64,000 nt of DNA from Jiangella gansuensis DSM 44835 (GCF_000515395.1 NZ_KI911782.1:3160606-3224605); one strand, 5' to 3'. Positions 7,867-19,946 are shown, counted from the first letter of the stretch. The notes: generated from the sequence alone by a model not told the origin. Numbers and translations: made by a program.

Positions 7867-10710
7867 GTGCGGTCGACGCGACCGATGGAGCACGGGCTGA
7901 TCGGCCGGGAGCCCGAGCGGAGTTGGCTGCGGCGGCTCGTCGCGGACGTGGCGTCCGGGCAGGGCGGAGCCGTGGTCGTCACCGGGCCGGCAGGGATCGG
8001 CAAGACGGCGCTCCTGCGCGACACCGCGGCCGTGGCCGCGGTCGGCCCCGACGGCGCCGCCGTCGCCGAACCGGACGGCGCCGCCGTCGCCGAACCGGGC
8101 GGCGACGCCGGCGACGCACCGGTCCGGGTGGCCCAGGTCGCGGCGGCAGTGTCGGAGCAGGAGTGGCCGTTGTCGGGCCTGCACCTGGTGCTGTCCGGGC
8201 TGCGGGCCGTGCAGGCCCTCGGCGGGGACGACGAACCGATGCCGGCCGCACCCGCCTCGCCCGGCGACCGGCACGGCCACGGCGGTGACGACGTGGACAC
8301 GTACGACGTGGCGCGGCGGACCCTCGACCTGCTCCAGCAGGTGAAGGAGCCGGTGCTGCTCCTCGTCGACGACGCCCACCACCTCGACCCGCGGTCGCAG
8401 GAGGTGCTCGGCTTCGTGGCCCGGCGGCTGGCCGCGGTCCCCTTGTTGTTGGTCCTGGCGACCGGCTCGACCGACTTGACCGGCGCGACCGACGCGGCCG
8501 CCCCCGTCGTGCCGCTGCGTGGCCTGCACACGCTGGAGCTGGCCGAGCTGTCGAAGCCGGACGCGACCGATCTGGCCGAGTTGGCCGGCGGGCCTATCAT
8601 GCTGCGTGCCGTCGCGGCGCGGATCGCCGAGCGCGTCGGCGGCAATCCGCGGGCGCTGCTGGACGTCGTCGGGCGCATACCGGACGCCCAGCGGATGGGC
8701 CAGGTCGAACTGGACCGGTACCTGCCGCCGTCGCCGGTGCTGCAGGCCCTGCATCTGCCTGAGCTGGACGACCTGGACGAGGAACAACGGTTCGCGCTCC
8801 TCGTGGCCACCGGCGACGAGGGCGGCCGGCTGGCGCCGGTGTTGCGGGCCCTGGCAGATCGCGACGCTTCCACCACCAGGTGGCTCCTCGCGGAACACCT
8901 GGTGCCGTCCGACGCTGACGTCGTGTTGCGGCGACCGGCCGTCCGGTCGGTCATCTGGCAGGCCGCGACACCGGCCGAGCGGGCACTGGCACACGAGGCC
9001 CTGGCGGACGCATACGCCGGCGTCGACCGCGGCCAGCAGCTGTGGCACCTCGCCCAGGCCCGGCAGGAGGACAGTGCATTGGCCGCCGACCTGCACCACC
9101 TCGCGGCCGAGCTGACGGAGCGGGGGCAGCTGGAACGGGCCGCGGCGCTCGCCCGCGAGGCCGTGCGCCTGACCCCGGCGGTTGACGCGGACGGTATCGA
9201 TCGGCTGCTCCTGGCGGGTGAGCTCGCGATGCTCACCGGGCGCCTCGACACGGCGGTGCAGCTGGCCCGGGAGCGGTTCCGGAGAGACACCACGGTGGAG
9301 CAACGGGCTGACCTCGCGCTGCTGGAGGTGCGCGCCCGGGACGTGCTCGGCGGGGAGGTGGCGACGGGTCTGGTCACCCGGCACGCCGCGGAAGTCGCCG
9401 AGGCGGATCCAGGCCGCGCGGCGAGCCTTGCGCTGGCCGCCGCCATCGGCCTCGCGGGCCGCATGGAGGAGGCCGAGGCCGCCCGGTTCGTCGCGCTCGC
9501 GGAGCTGCTAGCGGGACGGTACGAGCCGCCGGTCGGGGACCTTCATCGCCGCGCGGCAGCCCTGGTGGCGTCCGTCAGCGGAGATCTGCGGCGGGCGGTC
9601 GGGCTCGTCGATGCCGACACGGAGCCGTCGCATGCCTTCACGGAGGCCGACAGGAACATCCGTCACGCGCAGGTGCTGATTCGCGCCGAGCGCTTCGACC
9701 GGGCTCGCCGGCTCCTCGAGGCCACCACGGTCGACGGACGGTTCGCGGAGTCGCCATTGCTGCTGGGCGCGGCGTATTCGGTGCTGAGTGAGCTCGAACT
9801 GCGGGCCGGCCGGATCACCGAAGCCCGGGCGGCCGTGTCGTCATGGGACCGCGTCGTCTCCGGCCGGATGGTCCGCGCGGTCGTCCCGGCGCACTTCGTG
9901 AGGATCCACGCACTGTCCGGAGAGTACGAAGCGGCATGGGAATGGCGCCGTCGTTCGGTCGAGAGCGCCCGCCGGCACGGCGACTCGTGGGCCGCGGCCA
10001 TGACCCAGGCGGAGACCGGCGCGATGCTGCTGACGCTGGGCCGCTTCGACGAGGCGGTGTCCGGCCTCGATCATGCCCGCCGGTACGCGCTGCAGCACGC
10101 CGATCCGGCGGCCATGGCGATCGAGCCGGACTACGTCGAGGCGTGCCTTCGCGTCGGGGAGACGGAGCACGCTCGTCGCGCTCTCGCCGAGTTCGAGACC
10201 AGGGCGTTGCGGGTGCCGACGGCCTGGGCGCGCCATGCTGTGCAGCGCTGCCGCGCCTTGGTGAGCGATGGCGAGGACGCGGTCTCGGTCCTGGAAGCGG
10301 CCGCGGAGGACCCGGTGTCACCGGTGGAACTCACCCGCACCCGGCTCTGGCTGGCCGAGTGGCTGCGCCGGCTGGGCCGGCGCTCGGAGGCGCGCCAGTG
10401 GCTCCAGCGGGCACGGACCCTGGCGCAGAGCACCGGCGCGATGGCCCTGGCCGCACGCGCTGAGGATGAGCTGCGTGGCGCCGGCGGCCCCGGATCCGCC
10501 ACCGTGGAGCTCGGCGACCTCACCGACGCGGAACGGCGGATCGCCGTGCTGGTCGCCGCCGGCCGCCGCAACCGCGAGATCGCCGCCGAGCTGTTCGTGT
10601 CCGTCCGCACCATCGAAGCGCACCTCGGCCGCATCTTCCGCAAGGCCGGGGTACGGTCGCGGACCGAGCTCGCCAGGGCCGTCGTCGCCGCCGGCTCGGA
10701 CGACGGCTGA
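7867..10710 (+). CDS. Third LAL-type LuxR family regulator
   Basis: 947 residues from GTG 7867, chosen because GGGGGA lies about 8 nt upstream; the longer frame to 7777 crosses the hairpin. It starts with the IGREPER motif of AAA/STAND regulators, then Walker A VVTGPAGIGKTALL, Walker B VLLLVDDAHHLD, a TPR-like middle and a LuxR helix-turn-helix at about 885-947 (RNREIAAELFVSVRTIEAHL). It belongs to the LAL subgroup with an IGRE start, unlike the MalT-like pair upstream. Between the Walker motifs two perfect copies of a 24-bp unit (8050-8097) encode DGAAVAEP twice. Confidence 0.9.
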   Translation: MRSTRPMEHGLIGREPERSWLRRLVADVASGQGGAVVVTGPAGIGKTALLRDTAAVAAVGPDGAAVAEPDGAAVAEPGGDAGDAPVRVAQVAAAVSEQEWPLSGLHLVLSGLRAVQALGGDDEPMPAAPASPGDRHGHGGDDVDTYDVARRTLDLLQQVKEPVLLLVDDAHHLDPRSQEVLGFVARRLAAVPLLLVLATGSTDLTGATDAAAPVVPLRGLHTLELAELSKPDATDLAELAGGPIMLRAVAARIAERVGGNPRALLDVVGRIPDAQRMGQVELDRYLPPSPVLQALHLPELDDLDEEQRFALLVATGDEGGRLAPVLRALADRDASTTRWLLAEHLVPSDADVVLRRPAVRSVIWQAATPAERALAHEALADAYAGVDRGQQLWHLAQARQEDSALAADLHHLAAELTERGQLERAAALAREAVRLTPAVDADGIDRLLLAGELAMLTGRLDTAVQLARERFRRDTTVEQRADLALLEVRARDVLGGEVATGLVTRHAAEVAEADPGRAASLALAAAIGLAGRMEEAEAARFVALAELLAGRYEPPVGDLHRRAAALVASVSGDLRRAVGLVDADTEPSHAFTEADRNIRHAQVLIRAERFDRARRLLEATTVDGRFAESPLLLGAAYSVLSELELRAGRITEARAAVSSWDRVVSGRMVRAVVPAHFVRIHALSGEYEAAWEWRRRSVESARRHGDSWAAAMTQAETGAMLLTLGRFDEAVSGLDHARRYALQHADPAAMAIEPDYVEACLRVGETEHARRALAEFETRALRVPTAWARHAVQRCRALVSDGEDAVSVLEAAAEDPVSPVELTRTRLWLAEWLRRLGRRSEARQWLQRARTLAQSTGAMALAARAEDELRGAGGPGSATVELGDLTDAERRIAVLVAAGRRNREIAAELFVSVRTIEAHLGRIFRKAGVRSRTELARAVVAAGSDDG
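8050..8097 (+). repeat. Two perfect 24-bp tandem copies inside the LAL ATPase domain
   Basis: The unit encodes DGAAVAEP and is repeated exactly, keeping the frame. It lies in a Pro/Ala-rich loop after Walker A and probably arose by replication slippage; a copy-number change would lengthen or shorten the loop without breaking the gene. Confidence 0.8.
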
Positions 10711-10814
10711 CCGCGAGACTCCCGACGGGCCGGCTACGGAGCCGGACGGCATGACGCCGAAGCCGCCGCGGTACGACTCGTTCGCTCACGGCTGGGTATG
10801 GCAGGCTTGCCCAG

Positions 10815-11264
<450 letters not shown>

Positions 11265-11269
11265 CCGCC

Positions 11270-11680
11270 ATGGACATCAGCATTCACTACGCGTTCCTCC
11301 CGCACACCGACGCCGACGCCGCGCTGGGCTTCTACCGCGACACGCTCGGCTTCGAGGTCCGCAACGACGTCGGGTACGACGGCATGCGCTGGATCACCGT
11401 CGGCCCGGTCAACCAGCCGGGCACGTCCATCGTCCTGCACCCGCCGGCCGTGGACCCGGGCATCACCGAGGACGAGCGCCGCACCGTCCTGGAGATGATC
11501 GCCAAGGGCACGTACACCGCCATCACGCTGGCCACTGACGACCTCGACGGCCTCTTCGGCCGGTTGCAGGCCAGCGGCGCCGACGTCGTCCAGGAGCCGA
11601 CGGACCAGCCGTACGGCGTCCGCGACTGCGCCTTCCGCGACCCCGCGGGCAACCTGATCCGCATCAACCAACTGGGCTGA
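11270..11680 (+). CDS. VOC superfamily protein (glyoxalase/bleomycin-resistance fold)
   Basis: 136 residues from ATG 11270; an in-frame GTG at 11261 is possible. Paired beta-alpha-beta modules are visible: DADAALGFYRDTLGFEVRND at the start and GVRDCAFRDPAGNLIRINQ at the end, the usual VOC signatures. Members bind metal and act as dioxygenases, isomerases or drug-sequestering proteins. Its place between the AraC gene and the UvrA-like ATPase suggests a protective role against a toxic small molecule; no substrate can be named. Confidence 0.85.
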   Translation: MDISIHYAFLPHTDADAALGFYRDTLGFEVRNDVGYDGMRWITVGPVNQPGTSIVLHPPAVDPGITEDERRTVLEMIAKGTYTAITLATDDLDGLFGRLQASGADVVQEPTDQPYGVRDCAFRDPAGNLIRINQLG

Positions 11681-11739
11681 GCCGACCGGCCGCCGAGGGG
11701 GCCGCGACTGCGGCCCGGAACGCACACGATGGAGAAACG

Positions 11740-14130
<2,391 letters not shown>

Positions 14131-14136
14131 CGGGGT

Positions 14137-14175
14137 GCCCGCGTCCGGCGGCCGCCGTGGCCACCGGACGCGGGC
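14137..14175. terminator. Bidirectional hairpin between convergent genes
   Basis: Arms GCCCGCGTCCGG (14137-14148) and 14164-14175 pair perfectly over 12 bp with a 15-nt loop. It lies between the ends of the UvrA-like gene and the minus-strand small gene and probably terminates both. Confidence 0.65.
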
Positions 14176-14199
14176 GTCTACGTTGGGTTCCGCCCGCTG

Positions 14200-14466
14200 T
14201 CAGTCGCCGGGCGGCTCGGCGGGCAGGCCGCTGCGGTACTCCGCCCACGTCGGAAGCGGCTGGGCCGGTTCGTCCAGACGGACCCGCACGCTCTGGAACT
14301 CGTAGGCCAGCCGGCGTCGCCGCAGCTCCTCGGCGGCTTCGTCGGCGGCGGCGCGGGCGGACGCGGCGTCGGGATACTGCCGTTCGTCGATGGCGAAGGC
14401 CGCGGCGGGGCCGTCGTCGGTGGTCACGTAGCCGATCCAGACCCATGCGTGGTTGGTGCCGGTCAC
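14200..14466 (-). CDS. Small protein of unknown function, partner of the RelA/SpoT-domain protein
   Basis: 88 residues from a GTG that overlaps the stop of the upstream gene (GTGA), with AGGAG 8 nt before it, so translation is coupled. It opens with strands (HAWVWIGYVTT), has an Ala/Glu-rich helix (about 35-55) and an acidic end (PAEPPGD). No known domain is recognised. Coupling to a gene with a nucleotide-synthetase domain makes an antitoxin/immunity role the leading guess, but nothing in the sequence proves this. Confidence 0.6.
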   Translation of the reverse strand: MTGTNHAWVWIGYVTTDDGPAAAFAIDERQYPDAASARAAADEAAEELRRRRLAYEFQSVRVRLDEPAQPLPTWAEYRSGLPAEPPGD

Positions 14467-15779
14467 CGTTGCTCGCTCCTGGTCTCGTCCTGGTCGAGAG
14501 CGGCCGCCTCGGCCTGCATGCCACGCACCCGGTCCCGCTCGCCGTCGCCGACAGGCACGTACGGCTTGTAGACGGTGTTGTGCTCCAGGTCCGAGGCGAT
14601 CGAGGCGCGCCGCGTGCACAACTGTATTTCGAACGTGTAGGGAAGGCCGTCGAGGCTCGCCCCGATGATGAACGGAACCACGCGGTAGGCCGGGTTGTGC
14701 CGCTTGGGTTCGGCGTACATGTTCTCCATGTCCAGCACGTTTCCGCCGTCGCCGACGCCGTAGCGGTTCACGACGGCGGTGACGACGCCGGCCAGTTCGG
14801 CGGTGTCGCCGACGGTGATGCGCGCGCCGACCGCGTCGACGACCTCGCCGACGCGGTAGTCGGGCCGGCCGGGACGGTCGGCGCTGCCGGAAGACATGCG
14901 CTGGACCTTGTCGATGATCCCTTCGGTGTCCTTGACCCGCAGACTCACAGCGGCGTCGTCGAACGGCGCGGCCAGCGCTTCGAGTTCGGCGCGCACATAC
15001 GGCTGGACCTGCCGGCTCAGGCGTCGCACATAGTCGTCGAGCAGGGCACGCTCCTCACGCGTGGGTTCGGCCCCGATGGCGCGGGCGGGGTCGAGGTCGC
15101 GGGCGTGGGCGAGGAAGAGCTTCTTGCGGGATCGGCCGTCCGCGGTGGTGAGGGCCTCGGCCGGCACGGGTTCGAACAGCGGGCCGCGGCCGGGGTTCTC
15201 GGCGCGGTACTGCTCGAGCGTGCGTCCGGCGAGCGCACGGCCGTCGGCGAGTTCGCTCAGCATTGCGAGTGTGTGGTGACGCCGGCGCGGGTCGGCCAGC
15301 GCGCGGGTGAGGTCCAGCGGATGCGCCACGTCGGCGACGAGGCGCGCGACCAGCGCGGCGACGTCTGGGTGCGCCTCACCCAACGCGCCCTCGACGGCGG
15401 CGGCGACGTCGTCCGGCTCGGTCCGGCCGGCGGGCGTCGTGCCGGTTACCGCGGGCGTGCCGGCTGCCGTGGGCGTCTCGGGCGTGCCCGGCGCGCCCTC
15501 CAGCAGCGCGGTGAGGTCACGGACCTCGCCCGCGACCACGGCCGCGATGTCGCCGGACAGTCCGCGCACGATGTCGGCCATGGCCCTCCCGCCCCGGTCG
15601 ATCTCGTCCGGCAGCCCGCGTAGCGGCTGGTCGCGTACCGTTCGCAGCGGCGTGGTGATGCCGCCGGTCAGCCTCGTGATCTCGGCGGCCAGCGCGTCGG
15701 CTGCCGCCTCGGTCTCGCCGGGCAGCGCCGCCAGCGCCTCGGCCGCGGCGCGGATGGACCGGTCGGACACCCTGCTCAC
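14463..15779 (-). CDS. RelA/SpoT-domain nucleotide pyrophosphokinase-like protein (toxSAS or polymorphic-toxin candidate)
   Basis: 438 residues. Residues 1-95 are Ala-rich helices, 96-125 a Pro/Thr/Ala linker, and about 250-410 match the (p)ppGpp synthetase fold: RVKDTEGIIDKVQRM (281-295, with R281, K283, K291), VVDAVGARI (D315, R320), the loop NPAYR (Y365), FEIQLCT (E384, Q386) and DLEHNTVYKP. These correspond to the ATP-binding Arg/Lys set, metal Asp, G-loop Tyr and second metal Glu of RelA-family synthetases. No hydrolase, TGS or ACT domain exists, unlike housekeeping Rel. A helical N-terminus, linker and coupled small gene suggest a toxin. GTG start; a GTG three codons later is also possible. 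Confidence 0.75.
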   Translation of the reverse strand: MSRVSDRSIRAAAEALAALPGETEAAADALAAEITRLTGGITTPLRTVRDQPLRGLPDEIDRGGRAMADIVRGLSGDIAAVVAGEVRDLTALLEGAPGTPETPTAAGTPAVTGTTPAGRTEPDDVAAAVEGALGEAHPDVAALVARLVADVAHPLDLTRALADPRRRHHTLAMLSELADGRALAGRTLEQYRAENPGRGPLFEPVPAEALTTADGRSRKKLFLAHARDLDPARAIGAEPTREERALLDDYVRRLSRQVQPYVRAELEALAAPFDDAAVSLRVKDTEGIIDKVQRMSSGSADRPGRPDYRVGEVVDAVGARITVGDTAELAGVVTAVVNRYGVGDGGNVLDMENMYAEPKRHNPAYRVVPFIIGASLDGLPYTFEIQLCTRRASIASDLEHNTVYKPYVPVGDGERDRVRGMQAEAAALDQDETRSEQR

Positions 15780-15881
15780 CCCTCACCGCCGGCGACGCGA
15801 GCCGACATGAACGTAGGTGCCCGCCCGGTGCGTTCTGTGACACTCGGTGGCCATTGTGATGATCAAGAGCGGGGGTGCTGG

Positions 15882-16829
15882 TCAGCCGATGTCGACGACC
15901 GCTTTGACGAACCCGTCGGGCTTGGACCGCAGCGCCTCGAAGGCCTCGTCGATCTGGTCGAACCGGAAGCGGTGCGTGACCAGCCGGCCCACGTCGATGC
16001 GACCGGCGGCCAGGAGGCCCAGCGCGGCCTCCGTGCTGGCGCGCAGCATGGCCCGGTCACGGACGTGGGCGTTGACGACATCGAGGGCCTTCCAGTTCCA
16101 CGCGCGCACGTCGACCCGGCGGGTGGTCTGGTGGTAGCCGAGGATCGAGATCGCGCCGTGCGCGCGGACGAGCCTGGTTGCGAGGTCGAGCCCCGGTTGG
16201 GACCCGGACGCCTCCACGACCACGTCGAACCCGTGACCGGCGGGCGCATCATCGTCTGCGTACGCATGGCCGGGCACCTCTGCTGGTGAGTGGGCGGCGT
16301 CCGCACCGCTGGCCATCGCCGCGTGCCGGGCGTCCTCGCGGGGGTCGATCGCGATCAGCTGGGCTACTCCGGCGTTGCGCAGGAACTGGGTCATGAGCAG
16401 TCCCATGAAGCCGAGCCCGACGACGGCGACGCGCGCGCCGATCGGCACCGGGGTGCGCCGTAACCCTTCCGCGACGCATCCGAGCGGCTCGGGCAGCGCG
16501 GCCGCCGGATCCACCCCGGACGGGACGACCACGACGTCCTGCACGTCGGCGAGGGCCAGTTCGGCGAACGAGTGCGCGATCCGGCCCCCGACCAGGGTGT
16601 TCGGCGCGATCGTGACGCCCGGCCCGGCGGCGACGACCTCGCCCACGGGTTCGTGGCCCAGCCGGAGCGGCACCGTGCCGGTCGGGTTCGCCCAGGCCGG
16701 TAGGTCGCTCGCGCACACGCCGTTGGTGAGGACGCGTAGCAGTACCTGGCCGGGGCCGGGTTCGTCGACGTCGACGGTGGCGAGCTCGCCTCCGCCGGGT
16801 GCGGTGACGGTGTAGGCGCGAGTTCTCAT
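15882..16829 (-). CDS. Zinc-type medium-chain alcohol/polyol dehydrogenase
   Basis: 315 residues. The GroES-like half has the catalytic zinc ligands in GVCASDLPAW and GHEPVGEV; the Rossmann half has VAVVGLGFMG. The four-Cys structural zinc lobe is absent and the protein is about 30 residues shorter than typical family members. As last gene of the ROK-controlled sugar operon, starting in an ATGA overlap with the permease gene, it probably oxidises the imported polyol or sugar with NAD(P). The substrate cannot be read from sequence. Confidence 0.85.
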   Translation of the reverse strand: MRTRAYTVTAPGGGELATVDVDEPGPGQVLLRVLTNGVCASDLPAWANPTGTVPLRLGHEPVGEVVAAGPGVTIAPNTLVGGRIAHSFAELALADVQDVVVVPSGVDPAAALPEPLGCVAEGLRRTPVPIGARVAVVGLGFMGLLMTQFLRNAGVAQLIAIDPREDARHAAMASGADAAHSPAEVPGHAYADDDAPAGHGFDVVVEASGSQPGLDLATRLVRAHGAISILGYHQTTRRVDVRAWNWKALDVVNAHVRDRAMLRASTEAALGLLAAGRIDVGRLVTHRFRFDQIDEAFEALRSKPDGFVKAVVDIG

Positions 16830-17647
16830 TTGGTGGCTCCTGCGGTCAGGCCGGCGACGAACTGCCGGTTGAAGATCAGGTAGATGATCACGACGGGCAG
16901 TGAGGCGATGGTCGTGCCCGCGGCGAGCACGGCGGTGTCGGTGGTGAAGCGCCCCTGAAAGAACGTGAGGCCGATCGGCAGAGTGCGGACGTCGTCGGTC
17001 TGCAGGAAGAACAGCGGCACGATGAGCTCGTTCCACGACGTCATGAACTGGAAGACGACTATCGCGCCGAGCGCCGGTACCGCGAGCGGGCGTACCACGG
17101 ACCACATCAGCCGCAGGTCGCCGGCGCCGTCGATGCGCCCCGCCTCGATCAGCTCCCGGGGCAATGCGCGCAGGTTGGCTCGGAGCAGGAAGATCGCGAA
17201 CGGCAGGCCGAGTGCCGCCTCGACCAGGATCGCGCCGGTCAGTGTGTTCACAAGACCCAGGGAACGCATTTGGTGGAAGAGCGGGATGATGATCGACCAG
17301 ATCGGGATCATCAGTCCTAGCAGGAAGAGCATGAACGTCGCGTCCGCCCAGCGCACCCTGAGCACGGCGAGCGCATACGCGGCAGGGAAGGCCAGCGCGA
17401 CCACCAGCGCGACCGTCCCGGCGGCGACGATCGTGCTGTTGAGCAGGTAGTCGGCGAACCTTCCGGCGTTCCAGGCCGTGACGTAGTTCTCGAACCGCAA
17501 CGGCCACTCGAGCCCGAACGGGTTGGCGGCCGTCGCACTGGAGGTGCGCAGCGACTGCGCCCAGATCCAGACCAAAGGGACGATTGAGACGAGGGCCATC
17601 ACGACGAGCGCCGTGTGGATGCTCATCCGTTGCAGGGCGCGGTTCAC
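16826..17647 (-). CDS. ABC sugar transporter permease, MalG type
   Basis: 273 residues from a GTG that overlaps the stop of the partner permease (GTGA), with GGGAG about 5 nt upstream. Six membrane segments are apparent; the cytoplasmic EAA loop reads LIEAGRIDGAGDLRLMWSVVRPLAVP, which docks on the ATPase. No ATPase gene exists in this operon, so a shared MsiK-like ATPase encoded elsewhere is expected, as is usual in actinomycetes. Confidence 0.92.
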   Translation of the reverse strand: MNRALQRMSIHTALVVMALVSIVPLVWIWAQSLRTSSATAANPFGLEWPLRFENYVTAWNAGRFADYLLNSTIVAAGTVALVVALAFPAAYALAVLRVRWADATFMLFLLGLMIPIWSIIIPLFHQMRSLGLVNTLTGAILVEAALGLPFAIFLLRANLRALPRELIEAGRIDGAGDLRLMWSVVRPLAVPALGAIVVFQFMTSWNELIVPLFFLQTDDVRTLPIGLTFFQGRFTTDTAVLAAGTTIASLPVVIIYLIFNRQFVAGLTAGATK

Positions 17648-18597
17648 GGACGCTCCCTCTCTCGTACGCGGAGGAAGATCACGGTGATGATCAGGATGAT
17701 GACGGTGAGGACGACAGCGGCGGCCGCCGCATAACCCACGCGGTGGGTGACGAACGCCAATGCGTAGATGTAGTAGGCGACGACCTCGGTCGTGTGGCCA
17801 GGTCCTCCGTTGGTCATGACGTAGACCAAGTCGAAGGTCTTCAGGGTGTTGATGAAGGAGACAACGAGCAGGAGGGTGATGTGGTTGCGCAGGCCGGGCA
17901 CCGTGATGTGGCGGAACCGCTGCCGGGCGCCTGCGCCGTCGAGCGCAGCGGCCTCGTAGAGGTGAGGGTCGATGTTCTGCATGCCGCCGAGCAGGATCAC
18001 CATCGCGAACCCGTAGTAGGTCCAGTTCGCGGTCGCGATGACGGCGGCCATCGCGGTGCCGGACTCCGACAGCCAGCCCCGGGTGAGTGACTCCAGCCCG
18101 ATGCCCTCCAGCGCGACGTTCAGCAGGCCGGACGTGGGCTGGTAGATCTGGTCCCAGGCGATGCCGACGATGACGAGGGCCATCGTCGCCGGGATGAACA
18201 GCAGGGTGCGGAACAACGTCCGGCCGCGGATCCACGACACCGACAGCATGGCCGCGAGCAGCAGCCCGAGTCCCTGCGCGAGCCAGCTGCCGGCTACCCA
18301 GAGCAGGTTGTTGCCCAGTGATCCGAGGAAGCGGTCGTCCCCGGCGAGGCGCCGGTAGTTGTCCAGCCCCGTCCACGTGGGAGAAGCGGTGAGTCCGTTC
18401 CAGTCGGTGAGGCTGAGCCAGGCGGTCTGCCCGATCGGCCACAGCAGGAATCCTGCGTAGAGGGTGAGCGCCGGCAGGACGAGCCAGTACCCGCGCCATC
18501 CCCGCCCACCGCGGCGGGTGCCGCTGGACCGGGATGCTCCGGCGGGCGCGCGCGTGCGTGCAGTCGGCCGGCCGGCGGTGACGGCGGACGTCGTCAC
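17644..18597 (-). CDS. ABC sugar transporter permease, MalF type
   Basis: 317 residues with a basic, Arg/Thr-rich cytoplasmic N-terminus (1-35) followed by six membrane segments. The EAA motif is present as LYEAAALDGAGARQRFRHI. The GTG start overlaps the stop of the binding-protein gene (GTGA). It pairs with the MalG-type permease to form the channel of a carbohydrate importer. Confidence 0.92.
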   Translation of the reverse strand: MTTSAVTAGRPTARTRAPAGASRSSGTRRGGRGWRGYWLVLPALTLYAGFLLWPIGQTAWLSLTDWNGLTASPTWTGLDNYRRLAGDDRFLGSLGNNLLWVAGSWLAQGLGLLLAAMLSVSWIRGRTLFRTLLFIPATMALVIVGIAWDQIYQPTSGLLNVALEGIGLESLTRGWLSESGTAMAAVIATANWTYYGFAMVILLGGMQNIDPHLYEAAALDGAGARQRFRHITVPGLRNHITLLLVVSFINTLKTFDLVYVMTNGGPGHTTEVVAYYIYALAFVTHRVGYAAAAAVVLTVIILIITVIFLRVRERERP

Positions 18598-19946
18598 CGC
18601 GCCGCGTCCCTGGCCTCGTCGAGAGCGTCGTCGAGTGACCTGGTGAAGGTTGCCGCCTCGATCTCGCCGGTGAGGAAGGCCTGGGCGGCGCCGTTCCAGG
18701 CGTCGGTCACGAGGGGGCTGGAGCTGAACGCGGTCCAGCGCCCGATCCCGCCACCGTCGTTAGCTGCCCGGACGACCTCCAGGTTCTGCCGCAGCAGGGC
18801 CGGGACGTCCGCGTCGGTGCCGTCGTAGTCGGTGGTGGGCAGGACACCTGCCTCCAGCCACCGGCGTTCGGCCTCTGCGGAGAAGTGGACGAAGTCGATC
18901 CAGTCCGCGGCGATGTCCGCGACCGTGGAGGACGATGAGATCGCCCAGGACCCGCCGGCGCCTCCGGCTGCCTGCTGCTCCAGCGACGTGTCGATCATCG
19001 GGAACGGCACGAAGCGGATGGGGGAGTCGGGGCCGAGCGTGGCCAGCAGGTCCGGTGTGACCCCGGTACCTTCGATGAACATGCCGGCTTCGCCGTTCAT
19101 GAAGGCCTTCACCGAATCGTCGAAGCTGACGCCGTTGAAGTCGGGGGTGACGAATCCGCGCGCGACCCAGTCACGGGCGATGTCGAATGCTTCCTGGACG
19201 TTCCGTGCGCTGTAGGTCCCGTCCGAGTCGAGAGACTCATGCGCGACGATCTCGTCGGCCGGGACCGCCGCGTGCACGGCGGCTCCGACGAGGTGCGACG
19301 ACGGCCACTGGTCCTTGTTGCCGAAGGCGATCGGAGTCACCCCGGCCTGCGCCAGGGTCCGAGCCGCGGTCAGGAATGCCTCGTAGTCGGTAGGAACCGG
19401 CGCTCCGGTCTCGGTGAACAGGGCTTCGTTGTAGAACAGTCCGATCGCCTCGCTGGAGCGGGGGACCGCGTAGAACGTGTCGTCGAACGTCGCGCGTTCC
19501 ACGATGGACTCCGGCAGTCGGTCGAACCATCCGTACCGGTCGGCGTAGTCCTCCAGCGGGCGGACCAGTCCGTTGGTGGCCAGGACCCCGAGAGTGCTCT
19601 CGGACGCGTCGTAGTCGAAGACGTCGGGTGCCGAGCCCGACGCCAGGGCCGTTGGCAGTGTCTTCTGCAGGTCGTCGTAGCTGAGGTACTGGATGTCGAC
19701 CTGCACCTCCGGGTGCTCGCGTTCCCAGTCAGCGCTGAGTGCCTCCAACACCGGTTGCAGAGCAGGCGTGTCGCCGAACTGGCTGACGATCGTCAGCGTC
19801 GCCTCCTCACCGAGGGTGACGCTCTGGGTGTCCTCGGGTTGGGTACCGCCGACGCATGAGGCCGGGACGAGTGCAGCGGCCGCTGTCAGGGCGAGGATCG
19901 GTACCGGCCGGCGGCCGAGCCGGTGACGGGTGGTGGCGATGGGCAT
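18594..19946 (-). CDS. Extracellular sugar-binding lipoprotein of an ABC importer
   Basis: 450 residues from ATG 19946, chosen for AGGAGG 5 nt upstream; an upstream in-frame ATG at 20012 lacks this. A basic N-region, hydrophobic stretch and Cys (ALVPASCVGG) mark a lipoprotein signal, although the lipobox is not canonical. The mature part is a family-1 solute-binding protein (EATLTIVSQFGDTP; later WPSSHLVGAA and FMNGEAGMFIEGTG). It would capture a sugar outside the membrane and deliver it to the two permeases. Confidence 0.9.
   Translation of the reverse strand: MPIATTRHRLGRRPVPILALTAAAALVPASCVGGTQPEDTQSVTLGEEATLTIVSQFGDTPALQPVLEALSADWEREHPEVQVDIQYLSYDDLQKTLPTALASGSAPDVFDYDASESTLGVLATNGLVRPLEDYADRYGWFDRLPESIVERATFDDTFYAVPRSSEAIGLFYNEALFTETGAPVPTDYEAFLTAARTLAQAGVTPIAFGNKDQWPSSHLVGAAVHAAVPADEIVAHESLDSDGTYSARNVQEAFDIARDWVARGFVTPDFNGVSFDDSVKAFMNGEAGMFIEGTGVTPDLLATLGPDSPIRFVPFPMIDTSLEQQAAGGAGGSWAISSSSTVADIAADWIDFVHFSAEAERRWLEAGVLPTTDYDGTDADVPALLRQNLEVVRAANDGGGIGRWTAFSSSPLVTDAWNGAAQAFLTGEIEAATFTRSLDDALDEARDAAR

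Noticed and set aside
15850-15868. TGATGATCAAGAG resembling part of the dispersed palindrome
   Set aside because: Only a partial match without a second arm; chance similarity is possible.
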